NCBI GenBank assembly: GCA_020639135.1
Contig: JACKHE010000001.1
Span: 248,001 to 312,000, forward strand
DNA: 64,000 nucleotides
Direction: 5' to 3'
Origin: Phycisphaeraceae bacterium
GTDB taxonomy: Bacteria > Planctomycetota > Phycisphaerae > Phycisphaerales > UBA1924
Position 1 is the first letter of the stretch. Each line of letters starts with the position of its first letter. This document shows positions 25,921 through 34,221 of the stretch, piece after piece. Position numbers and translations under genes: made by a program. The notes beneath the pieces were generated by a model, which saw only the letters and a list, made by a program, of their open reading frames with translations, searched no databases and had not been told where the DNA came from.

Positions 25921-27423
25921 TCACACCACCCCCGGGTCCGTCGGCGCGTACCCAAGCTCCGCGAGCACGCGCTCCCTCGGAACGCCCAGCTCCAGCTTGA
26001 TCCGCGCCGACTCCAGCGATTCGCGCTCGTCCGTCGGGATCGCCTCCGGCCACTGGATCCGCACGCCCCGATCGCGATCGGATGTCGAGTACACCCCCGC
26101 GACATCCAGCGCCCGCAGGATCAGCCCCGCCATCTCGCCAAGGCCGCGCCCGTACGTCACCTGCTTCCGCGCCGTCTTGGCCAGCAGCCCGAGCAGCGTG
26201 ATCCGCAGCGCCGTCGAACTCGTCAGGTTCCCCAGCCGCGCCTCGACCACGCCCGCCGCAAGCGGCGTCACCGACGACGCCTTGTCCAACGCAGCGCGGA
26301 CCTCGTCGATGTGCCGGTCCTCGCTGGGAGACGCCGCGTCCCCGCCGAACGTCTCCATCGACGCGTCGGGGTTGTCAGTCGTCCACACGCGCCCGGGGCC
26401 GACCACAGGAGCCGCGCCGTCCCCGAAACCGTCCAGCCCCTTGGCCAGGTACATCTTGAACGACTGCATCGTGACCCGGTTCGCCCGGTCGCTCAGCCGC
26501 GTGTTGAGTTCGTCCTGCAGCGGGATCAGCGGCTCGACCTCGCTCTGTCCCTCGTAGCGCAGCGGCTGGCTGATGTTCTGGATGTGCGCGACCGGGATCG
26601 CGCCAAGCTCGTTCGGCTCATCGACGACGAGCCGCTCCCCCGCGTACACCTGCCGCCACGCCGCGCTGACAACTTCCAGCAACTCCCCCCGCCCGCGCCG
26701 GGGCAGCCCCACGCGGTCCCGGATCGACTCCAGGAACCTCGCCCTCGGCGCCTCTTCGCGCTCCGCGCCGGGCATCGGCGCCCGCAGCACAAACGCGTCG
26801 AGCACCCGGTAGTCCGAAGCGTTCACCTGCGCCACACCCCTCGGCGCCTCGACGATCTCCACGCGCAGCTTCGACGCCAGATCGATCACCCGATCCGCGT
26901 CGCCACGCGCGTTCGCGCCACCCCCATCGCCGAAGAGCCCGTCCGTCCGCAGCCGCAGCGCGACGTGCCCGTGCACGCCCCCCAGCAGCGCCATGTCCTG
27001 GAGCAGCGCGATCCCGCCCGAGGCCTCGAAGACCGCGTCCAGAACCCGCTGAATTGTTTCCCGCTTCGACGCGTCCGCCGCCGTGCTCAGGAACGAGATC
27101 GGCTTGCCGAACATGAAATCCACCATCGCGTGCAGACGCCACGCGATGTCGTTCTCGATCACGATCTCCCGCGCCGCAGCCCGGTCGTCGCGGATCGCCC
27201 CGCGCACACCAGTCAGCCGCGAGGGAAGCCCACGCTCCTGCGCCAGACGCCGGGGGCCGTCGGGCTCGCCGAACAGCCCCCGCCTCGGCGCCTCCGGGTT
27301 GCGGTAATACGACCACAACCGCTCGTACCGCGGGCGCGCCACACGGTCGTGCTCGTCCAGCAGACCCGCCAGCGCCGGCGCGCTCAGCCCGATCCCCGAA
27401 AATGGCCCCAGTTGAAACGCCAT
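25921..27423 (-). CDS. Phage portal protein, SPP1 Gp6-like
   Basis: 500 residues from ATG 27423 (the frame is open further upstream without a good start). The layout matches SPP1/Gp6-type portals: RPRYERLWSYYRNPE near the N-terminus, IVIENDIAWRLHAMVDFMFG with KPISF, a wing domain (VVSAAWRQVYAGERLVVDE; IPVAHIQNI), then the long stem/crown helix region (PLIPLQDELNTRLSDRANRV; AALDKASSVTPLAAGVVEAR). Portals form the dodecameric DNA gate of the capsid and bind the terminase. No terminase gene is next to it. Confidence 0.85.
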   Translation of the reverse strand: MAFQLGPFSGIGLSAPALAGLLDEHDRVARPRYERLWSYYRNPEAPRRGLFGEPDGPRRLAQERGLPSRLTGVRGAIRDDRAAAREIVIENDIAWRLHAMVDFMFGKPISFLSTAADASKRETIQRVLDAVFEASGGIALLQDMALLGGVHGHVALRLRTDGLFGDGGGANARGDADRVIDLASKLRVEIVEAPRGVAQVNASDYRVLDAFVLRAPMPGAEREEAPRARFLESIRDRVGLPRRGRGELLEVVSAAWRQVYAGERLVVDEPNELGAIPVAHIQNISQPLRYEGQSEVEPLIPLQDELNTRLSDRANRVTMQSFKMYLAKGLDGFGDGAAPVVGPGRVWTTDNPDASMETFGGDAASPSEDRHIDEVRAALDKASSVTPLAAGVVEARLGNLTSSTALRITLLGLLAKTARKQVTYGRGLGEMAGLILRALDVAGVYSTSDRDRGVRIQWPEAIPTDERESLESARIKLELGVPRERVLAELGYAPTDPGVV

Positions 27424-27636
27424 GCCGCTCGTGCTCCGGATCCGAACAGGATCAGCCCAGGTCCGGCCCGTCACACCGACAGGCCCGCACCCACGCCCAC
27501 CCGGACACCCCGGCGCGCACAACATCGGCGACAGCGCCGCGCCGTCAGCGCGCAACCACCGCCGGGATCAGCGTTCCCGATTCTCGGTTTTCTTCGGTGG
27601 CGACATCAGCCGCCGGCGCGCCGATGCGCACGGCGC
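27424..27636. other. Intergenic region upstream of the portal gene
   Basis: 213 bp with no gene on either strand that I can support. It would contain the promoter and leader of the phage-like block; no recognisable -35/-10 pair was found. Confidence 0.4.
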
Positions 27637-27888
27637 CTACAGCCGCTCGACCACGCTGTACTGATCGAGGTTGCACACCGCGATCTCTCCGTCATCCTTG
27701 CGCAGCTCCAGCCGGTCCAGCCACAGCTTGTCGTCCTTCGAGTGCGCGTACCACGACCCCGTCTTCCGCTGGCCGAAACGCACAACCTCGCCCTCGACCA
27801 CCGTCTTCCACACCCCCGACCCGTGCGGCGCCTGCTGCGTCACCCGGACCCGGGTCCCCATGTCGTATTTCGATCGCAAGTCGGACAT
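27637..27888 (-). CDS. Small conserved hypothetical protein
   Basis: 83 residues from ATG 27888 (MSDLRSKYDMGTRVRVTQQ). It is a compact beta-rich protein (VWKTVVEGEVVRFGQRKTGS; WYAHSKDDKLWLDRLELRKD) of SH3-like appearance. I recall similar small proteins in other environmental bacteria but can name no function. It lies upstream of the portal gene on the same strand, 213 bp away, so membership in the phage-like block is doubtful. Confidence 0.6.
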   Translation of the reverse strand: MSDLRSKYDMGTRVRVTQQAPHGSGVWKTVVEGEVVRFGQRKTGSWYAHSKDDKLWLDRLELRKDDGEIAVCNLDQYSVVERL

Positions 27889-27940
27889 CGCCCCAGTGTA
27901 CCAATCACGCTCTGAAAGAACGATCAACCCACTCCCAGAC

Positions 27941-27975
27941 CCACGCCTGGGATGAGCAACGCGAATCCCAGGATC
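27941..27975 (+). repeat. 35-bp dispersed palindromic repeat, copy 1
   Basis: Identical over 35 bp to 40237-40271. The core is a hairpin with arms CCTGGGA and TCCCAGG around a 13-nt loop. It lies 24 bp downstream of the M32 carboxypeptidase stop. There is no T run, so it is not a standard intrinsic terminator. Confidence 0.85.
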
Positions 27976-27999
27976 ATTCGTTCAGAACCCGATGATCCC

Positions 28000-29523
28000 T
28001 CAAAGCCCATACAGGGGCCTGAACTTCGCCTCCAGGTAGTCGCACAGGGGCTCGTGGCTCAGGCCCTTGCCCGTGATCCGCTGACAAAGCTCCGGCGCCG
28101 GGTAACGCCGGCCCTGGCTGTGGATGTTCTCCCGCAGCCACGCCAGCAGCGGCGAGAACTCGCCCCGGCCCATCATCCCGTCCAGATCCGGGAAGACCTC
28201 GTTGATCTTCACCCAGAACTGCGCCGCGTACAGGTTCCCCAGCGTGTACGTCGGGAAGTACCCGATCGCGCCCATCGGCCAGTGGATGTCCTGAAGCACC
28301 CCGAGTCGGTCCTCGGGAACCGTCAACCCCAGGTCGCTCTTCATCCGCTCGTTCCACACGCCCGGCAGGTCGTCAACCCGGAGATCACCACGGATCAGCG
28401 CCCGCTCGATGTCGAACCGCAGCATGATGTGCAGGTTGTACGTCGCCTCGTCGCTCTCGACGCGGATGAAGTGCGGCTTCACCGCGTTCACGCTCGCGTA
28501 CACCTGGTCCACGCCGAACCGGTCGAACCCGGAGCCCAGCATCCTCTTCATGTGCGGCGTCAGCCACGACCAGAACGGCCTGCTCCGCCCCACCTGGTTT
28601 TCCCACATCCGCGACTGGCTCTCGTGGATCCCCAGCGAGCACGCCTCCGCCAACGGCGTCCCGAAGTGCGCCGACCTCGGCAACCCCTGCTCGTACATCC
28701 CGTGGCCCGCCTCGTGGAGCGTCGTCGCCACCGGCTCGACCACGTGCGAGTCCGTGAACCGGCTCGTGATCCGCGAGTCGCCGATCCCGATCGTCTCCGA
28801 GAACGGGTGCGTCGAGATGTCCAGCCGCCCCGCCTCGAAGTCGTACCCCACGCTCCGCGCCACGAACTCCACGAACTTGATCTGCTCCGGCAGCGGCGAG
28901 GGCACGTCGTGCACCGACAGGTCGGGCTTCACGCCCGAACCCGCGATTGCCGCGATCAGCGGCGTCAGCCGCTCGCGCAGCGGCTTGAAGATCACCTCGA
29001 TCTCCGCGCTCGTCATCCCGGGCTCGAACTCGTCCAGCAGCGCGTCGTACAACTCGCCGCCCTTCGGCGCGCCCAGGCACTCCGCCTTGCGGCGGTTCAG
29101 CGCCACGACCTTCTCGTACCACGGCTTCATCGCCGAAAAATCGCTCTTCGCGCGCGCCACGCGCCAGGCCTCCACGCCGTGCGCGAACGTCAGCGACATC
29201 TCCGTCACCAGCTCCGAGGGAAGCTTCGTCGCCTTGTCGTAATCGCGCCGGATCTCGCGCAGATTCGCCTTGATCGCCGCGTCGGCGTTCAGCTCCGGGT
29301 CCGCCTCGCACGCGCCCAGCAGCTCGCCCACACGCGGGTCCGTCAGCCGCTCGTGCGCCAGCCGCGCGATCAGCGACGCCTGCTCGCCCCGGAACGCGCC
29401 CCCCTTGGGCGGCATCTGCGTCTCCTGGTCCCAGTTCAGCAGCGACCCCACCGACCCGAGCGTTGCCGATTCACGAAGGAGCGATTTCAGTTCGTCGTAC
29501 GCCGTCAGCGTTGCAGTGGTCAT
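28000..29523 (-). CDS. M32 family metallocarboxypeptidase
   Basis: 507 residues, the normal length of thermostable carboxypeptidase 1 (Taq type). The zinc motif is HEAGH at 270-274 (TTLHEAGHGMYEQGL), with the third ligand E301 in GIHESQSRMWEN. Other family marks are LLNWDQETQMPP near the N-terminus and FSETIGIGDSRITSRF. It removes C-terminal residues from peptides in the cytosol. It is a monocistronic minus-strand gene, with the 35-bp repeat after its stop. Confidence 0.94.
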   Translation of the reverse strand: MTTATLTAYDELKSLLRESATLGSVGSLLNWDQETQMPPKGGAFRGEQASLIARLAHERLTDPRVGELLGACEADPELNADAAIKANLREIRRDYDKATKLPSELVTEMSLTFAHGVEAWRVARAKSDFSAMKPWYEKVVALNRRKAECLGAPKGGELYDALLDEFEPGMTSAEIEVIFKPLRERLTPLIAAIAGSGVKPDLSVHDVPSPLPEQIKFVEFVARSVGYDFEAGRLDISTHPFSETIGIGDSRITSRFTDSHVVEPVATTLHEAGHGMYEQGLPRSAHFGTPLAEACSLGIHESQSRMWENQVGRSRPFWSWLTPHMKRMLGSGFDRFGVDQVYASVNAVKPHFIRVESDEATYNLHIMLRFDIERALIRGDLRVDDLPGVWNERMKSDLGLTVPEDRLGVLQDIHWPMGAIGYFPTYTLGNLYAAQFWVKINEVFPDLDGMMGRGEFSPLLAWLRENIHSQGRRYPAPELCQRITGKGLSHEPLCDYLEAKFRPLYGL

Positions 29524-29574
29524 CTCATGTGTCCCGGGTTCAACCCATAGTTCCGTACCAGCACAGGATAAACG

Positions 29575-30591
29575 TCATTCCGGGGCCGGGCCAACGTGAA
29601 CGATCCAGTCCGCCCGGTCCGCCTCATCCTCGCCTCGCTCGCTCGCGTTTTCCGGCGACATGCTCACCACGATCACCTCCGAGCCCGGCAGCAGCGACCG
29701 CACGCGCTCCGTCAGCCCGCCGCCGTGGTCCACGTGGAACTGCCCCACGACATGAAACACCGGCGACCGCCCCTGCATCGCCACGTGCGCGATCGCCTCC
29801 GCCATCGTCGCGTCCCACAGGTTCTGCGCGCGGAAGAACCCCATCGCCATCTCCTTCGCCGCGGCCTCCGCCTCCGCCCGCTCCTCCGGGGTCTGCTCCT
29901 GCTCGTCCGCGCCGTCGCCGGAGCCGTGCCCGGTCATCCCGGACATCATCTCCAGGAACGAATCGCGGTACGCGCCCTCGGTGAGCGACTCAGGGATCAC
30001 GAACAGCCGCCGCTGCTCAGCAGTCAGCTCCCGCAGCCGGTCGAACCCCTCCTTGCGAGCCAGCGTGACATACCGCCGCGGCGCGTTGGACGCGACGATC
30101 GGCTGCCCGTGCTCGTGCGCCGCCTCGACCATCGCCCGGTGCCCCGCCGGGTAGTTCTTGTCCGTGCGCCCGGCCGCGTGGCGGAACCCGCTCTCGTCGG
30201 TGATCCCCGCGAGATAATCGTCCAGCGCCGTCTGCCGGTCACGCTCGAGGAACTCCATCGACAGCGCCGCGGTGTTGGGCCGCCGCGCCGACACCTCCTC
30301 GTACAGGCGCGCCGCGACCGCCAGCCCCGCCGGGTGCCCGTGCATCTCGCCGATGAGCACCACGTCCGCGCGCGAGCACGCCGCCACCAGCGAGTCCCAG
30401 CTCGTCCGCAGCCCGGTCGGACCATCAAAGATCGGCAGTGCGCCGTAATCCACCCCGGTGATCGTCGCGGCAGCCGACGGCGGCCCGGCGGTGCGGCCGG
30501 CCGAGGCGCAGCCGCCAATCATCAGGGCGCCGACCGCAAGAAACGCCGCGGCGCAGACGCCGGCTCGCGGCATGTTGATTGTTCGATCCAT
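29575..30591 (-). CDS. ChaN family lipoprotein (haem-binding/Tiki-like fold)
   Basis: 338 residues. A lipoprotein signal (AAFLAVGALMIGGC) gives a periplasmic or outer-membrane lipoprotein. The family core is present: VVLIGEMHGHPAGLAVAARL, ALSMEFLERDRQTAL, PIVASNAPRRYVTLA, AQNLWDATMAEAI and VFHVVGQFHVDHGGGL. ChaN-type proteins bind haem or act as TIKI-fold hydrolases; which applies here is not clear. A charged insert (DGADEQEQTPEERAEAEAAA) sits in the second half. It is the gene after the FG-GAP protein on the same strand. Confidence 0.85.
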   Translation of the reverse strand: MDRTINMPRAGVCAAAFLAVGALMIGGCASAGRTAGPPSAAATITGVDYGALPIFDGPTGLRTSWDSLVAACSRADVVLIGEMHGHPAGLAVAARLYEEVSARRPNTAALSMEFLERDRQTALDDYLAGITDESGFRHAAGRTDKNYPAGHRAMVEAAHEHGQPIVASNAPRRYVTLARKEGFDRLRELTAEQRRLFVIPESLTEGAYRDSFLEMMSGMTGHGSGDGADEQEQTPEERAEAEAAAKEMAMGFFRAQNLWDATMAEAIAHVAMQGRSPVFHVVGQFHVDHGGGLTERVRSLLPGSEVIVVSMSPENASERGEDEADRADWIVHVGPAPE

Positions 30592-30620
30592 GCTGTTCCG
30601 TTCCGAAAGAGGCCCGGCGC

Positions 30621-32984
30621 TCAGCGCCTGGTGGCCTGGGGATAGATGATGACCCGGTCGTGCACGAGCAGCGCCAGATCGTCGGCGCCGTCGCCGGTCA
30701 GGTCGGCGATGATCGCGTCCGACGGCTCGAACTCCCGCGATTCACCGCCGGAGAAGAGCCTCGACTGATAGACCTCGAACTCCGTCGCGGGGAGCAGCTT
30801 CCGGGCGCCGCTGCACGTGAGGACCTCGCACATCTGCTCGCCCGCGTCGAGCACGACAAGGTCCGTGTACCCGTCGCCGTTGATGTCGCCGACGGTGATC
30901 TCGTGCTCGAGGCGGTTCTCGTTGTCGTTGCGGTGGACCACGACCGGCTCGAGCGTCTCGGCGCTGCCCGTCAGCCGGACGATCGAGAACGCGTCGTCCG
31001 ACAGCGCCAGGATCGAGGGCTCGCCGTCGCCCGTGAACCGCCCGGCGAAGATCTTGCCCAGCTCCACGCCCGTCAGCCGCAGCATCGAGTCCACCGACCA
31101 CGCGCCAACGCCCACGCTGCCGCCAGAGCGGATCATCACCAGCCGGCCGTTGGCGCTGTCGGCGCCGACGATCGTCGGGGGCGATCCCGCGCTGGCGCCG
31201 GGTTCGTGCAGCAGCGTCAGCCCCGCGAACCTTGTCTGCGCGTCCGGCAGCGTGATCTGATCGATCACCGCCCAACCCTGGTCGTCGTCGTACCGGCACG
31301 CGCGGACGAAGTTCTGGTCCGCGATCAGCAACTCCGCCGACCCGTCGCCCGTGACGTCCAGCAGCGCCGTGTTGTCGGGCCCCGCCTCCTCCACCAGCCC
31401 GAACTGCGAAGTGTTCTTCTCCGTTCGGATGTCCGTCAGCCTGCCGTCTCGATCGGCAAGCACCATCACCATCGGCTCCGATGGCGTGAACAGCAGCAGG
31501 TCGGAACGGCCGTCCCGGTTGATGTCCGCCGCCAGGATCGACTGCGGCGGCCTCGTGACGTTCTCCAGCTCGATCGTGAAGGGCTCCGACCCGTCCCGCC
31601 GGTGCACCTCCAGCGTGTGCGTGCGCTTGTTCTTGGCCACGATGATCACCGCCGGGCCGTCGGCGAACGTCACGTAGCTCATCGCCACCGGCGTCGCGCC
31701 GGCGGTCGCCAGCGGGATCGGCCGCGGGAAGCCGAGCCGACCGCCGCCGGCCCACGACGCCACACCGACCGTCTTCTCCGTCTCGCTCAGCACGAACACC
31801 TCCAGCGCCGGGTCGTCGTTCCACTGACCGACCGCGATCGCCTTCGGGTCCTTGAACGCGCTGCACCGCGTGGCGGCGCCGAGGCCGGACCCCGCGCCCT
31901 GCCGGTACACCAGCAGGCTCGCGCCCGCCGGGTCCGTCGTCACCAGGTCGCTCAGCCCGTCGCCGTCCAGGTCCGCAACCGCCACCGTCCGGTCGCGCTG
32001 CGCGCCGTCCTCGAACGCGTGCACCTCCGCCTGCGCATCGCGCTCGAAGCCGCGCTGATCGTCATCGCCCGACGCAGCGAAGTCATAAATGATGATCCGC
32101 TCCGTCGCCCGCTCGATCACGCCGACCGACGCCGCCGCACGGTTCGGGAACCGCACCGGCTCCACCTCGCGCAGCGGGGGCGACTCGAACCGAAGCTCCG
32201 CGCCCAGCCCCGACATCCCGCCAACGCCCGCGCGCCGCGCCCACAGCCGCAGCGGCGCCCGGTCCTCCGGGATCACGCCGAGCACATCCCCCAGCCCGTC
32301 GCCGTTGAAGTCCTCCACGAAGAACGCCACGATCCCGCCGTCCGCACCGCCGGAACCCAGCACCCGCGGCTCGCCCACCGGGCCGCGCTCGCCCAGGGTG
32401 TAGATGTTGATCCGCCCGTCAACCCCCGCGAGCAGCTCCGGCGTCGCGCTCCCGTCAACGTCCGCGACCAGGAACGACGACCGCGTCGCGCTCAGCCCGC
32501 GCACCCGGAGCTTCCCGAGCGTCTCGAACTTGCCCGGCGCCTTCTGCTCGAGCGTCACGATCTCCGAGGGCTGGCCCGCGTAGAGGATGTCCACCCGCCC
32601 GTCGCCCGTGACGTCGTGCGCCGCCAGCGCCGTCACCCGGTGCGCCACGCTGATCGATTCGTTGTCGTAGTAGCGATTGGGCGGGATCTCGTTGACCTTG
32701 TACGCCCGCTCCTGCTCGTCGTCGGTCCTGGGCGAGCGGCGCTGGAGGTACAGCTCGATCCGGCTCTTGCGGTTGTTCACGACCGCCAGGTCCTGCAGCC
32801 CGTCGTTGTTGAGGTCCGCGGACAGGAACGGCCCCGCGCCGTTGTCCACGACGATGATGCGCGCCTCGTCGAACCCGAAATACTGGTCCAGGCTCACCCC
32901 CTCCTGGGCCGCCGCCCAAAGCGGCAGCGAGAGAAACGGGGCGGTCAGGGCGAGGGCGAGGCGTTGACGTGAGGGCCTGGTCAT
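30621..32984 (-). CDS. Exported VCBS/FG-GAP repeat protein
   Basis: 787 residues from ATG 32984, with a signal peptide (LALALTAPFLSLPLWAAAQ). About nine calcium-loop repeats follow, such as DLNNDGLQDLAVVNN, DVTGDGRVDILYAG, DFNGDGLGDVLGV, DLDGDGLSDLVTTD, INRDGRSDLLLF, DVTGDGSAELLIAD, DINGDGYTDLVVLD and DLTGDGADDLALLV. These form a calcium-bound beta-propeller of the VCBS/FG-GAP type. There is no dockerin at the end. It is 29 bp upstream of the ChaN-like gene, so probably co-transcribed. Confidence 0.88.
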   Translation of the reverse strand: MTRPSRQRLALALTAPFLSLPLWAAAQEGVSLDQYFGFDEARIIVVDNGAGPFLSADLNNDGLQDLAVVNNRKSRIELYLQRRSPRTDDEQERAYKVNEIPPNRYYDNESISVAHRVTALAAHDVTGDGRVDILYAGQPSEIVTLEQKAPGKFETLGKLRVRGLSATRSSFLVADVDGSATPELLAGVDGRINIYTLGERGPVGEPRVLGSGGADGGIVAFFVEDFNGDGLGDVLGVIPEDRAPLRLWARRAGVGGMSGLGAELRFESPPLREVEPVRFPNRAAASVGVIERATERIIIYDFAASGDDDQRGFERDAQAEVHAFEDGAQRDRTVAVADLDGDGLSDLVTTDPAGASLLVYRQGAGSGLGAATRCSAFKDPKAIAVGQWNDDPALEVFVLSETEKTVGVASWAGGGRLGFPRPIPLATAGATPVAMSYVTFADGPAVIIVAKNKRTHTLEVHRRDGSEPFTIELENVTRPPQSILAADINRDGRSDLLLFTPSEPMVMVLADRDGRLTDIRTEKNTSQFGLVEEAGPDNTALLDVTGDGSAELLIADQNFVRACRYDDDQGWAVIDQITLPDAQTRFAGLTLLHEPGASAGSPPTIVGADSANGRLVMIRSGGSVGVGAWSVDSMLRLTGVELGKIFAGRFTGDGEPSILALSDDAFSIVRLTGSAETLEPVVVHRNDNENRLEHEITVGDINGDGYTDLVVLDAGEQMCEVLTCSGARKLLPATEFEVYQSRLFSGGESREFEPSDAIIADLTGDGADDLALLVHDRVIIYPQATRR

Positions 32985-33161
32985 GGGTTGCGCTCTCGGA
33001 AGGCGTGCGAAGGACTGGGGCGGATTCGTGCAACAGCCGGACGGACCGTGCGTATCAGGAGCGAGCGGCTCACGCGCGCATCCGATCACGCCGATGCATC
33101 CGGGGCTCTATGATGATACCGGGCGCATCGCCGCCCGCCGCGATCCACGAGGAGAAACGAC

Positions 33162-34157
33162 ATGATCCACCGCCGACGCCCCACGACCGCCGCCAGCGCG
33201 ATCGCCATCGCCGCCGCGATCCTCGCGACCACACACGCCGCGCTCGCCGCCGACGCCCTCGACCGCGTCACCATGACCGACGGCCAGGTCGTCGAGGCGC
33301 CCATCCTCAAGGAGACCGACGAGGCCGTCTGGCTCGACCTGGGCTCCGACGTCCTCCGCGTCCGCCGTGATCAGATCGAGACCATCGAGCACGCGCAGAC
33401 CGCCGAGCAGCCGCAGGATGAATCCGCAACCGACACGCTCTTCCGCTCCGCGCAGTCCCTGCCCGTCCGCAACCCGGAGGACCTCGCCAAAAGGTTCGGC
33501 GAGGCGGTGATCAAGGTCTCGACCCCCAGCGGGCTCGGCTCCGGGTTCCTCATCCACCCCGACGGCTACGCCATCACCAACGCCCACGTCATCCAGGGCG
33601 AGACCAAAATCAAGGCCACCGTCTTCTCCCAGGAGCAGCTCGAGTTCCGGCGCGACGTCATCGACGACGTCCAGATCGTCGCCGTCAACAACCACCTCGA
33701 CCTCGCGCTCATCAAACTCAAGCAACCCGAGGGCAAGCCCTTCCCCACCGTGTACGTCCAGGGCGCCGAGAAACTCTCCGCCGGTGAGGGGGTCTTCGCC
33801 ATCGGCTCACCCCTCGGGCTCGAACGAACCCTCAGCCGCGGCGTCATCGCCACCACCCAGCGCAACTTCGACGGGCTCACCTACATCCAGACCACAACCG
33901 CAATCAACCCCGGCAACTCCGGCGGGCCGCTCTTCAACGACCGCGGCGAGGTCATCGGCGTCACCAACATGAAGATCCCGTTCGGCGAGGGCCTCGGATT
34001 CGCCATCCCCGCGCGCTACGTCCGGGACTTCATCCGCAACTACGACGCCTTCGCCTACGACCGCGACAACCCCAACAGCGGCTACTCCTACGACGAGCCC
34101 CCGACTCGACGCAACTTCAACAAGCCACCCATGCTCGACGACGAGACCGGCGGCTGA
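33162..34157 (+). CDS. Exported trypsin-like serine protease (HtrA/DegP type without PDZ)
   Basis: 331 residues. Signal peptide (IAIAAAILATTHAALA), then a small beta domain (RVTMTDGQVVEAPILKETDE) before the protease. The catalytic triad is visible: H142 in ITNAHVI, D180 in NNHLDLALIKL and S253 in NPGNSGGPLF. The protease ends at about 300 and is followed by a Tyr/Asn/Pro-rich tail, so there is no PDZ domain. It should act in the periplasm on misfolded or specific substrates. It is followed 64 bp later by a large exported protein. Confidence 0.92.
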   Translation: MIHRRRPTTAASAIAIAAAILATTHAALAADALDRVTMTDGQVVEAPILKETDEAVWLDLGSDVLRVRRDQIETIEHAQTAEQPQDESATDTLFRSAQSLPVRNPEDLAKRFGEAVIKVSTPSGLGSGFLIHPDGYAITNAHVIQGETKIKATVFSQEQLEFRRDVIDDVQIVAVNNHLDLALIKLKQPEGKPFPTVYVQGAEKLSAGEGVFAIGSPLGLERTLSRGVIATTQRNFDGLTYIQTTTAINPGNSGGPLFNDRGEVIGVTNMKIPFGEGLGFAIPARYVRDFIRNYDAFAYDRDNPNSGYSYDEPPTRRNFNKPPMLDDETGG

Positions 34158-34221
34158 CCCGTCAACCCGCTCCGACACCGCCCACCCAGGGGCCGCGCTT
34201 CGCGCCCAAGGAATCATCACA

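Noticed and set aside
22292..27423. Recent horizontal acquisition of the phage-head block by base composition
   Set aside because: GC content and codon use look like the surrounding genes by eye; no att-like repeats or integrase were seen.
30579..32972. 797-codon plus-strand frame opposite the VCBS protein
   Set aside because: The opposite strand encodes a signal peptide and regular DxDGDG repeats; the plus-strand product is Arg/Pro/His-rich without any pattern.
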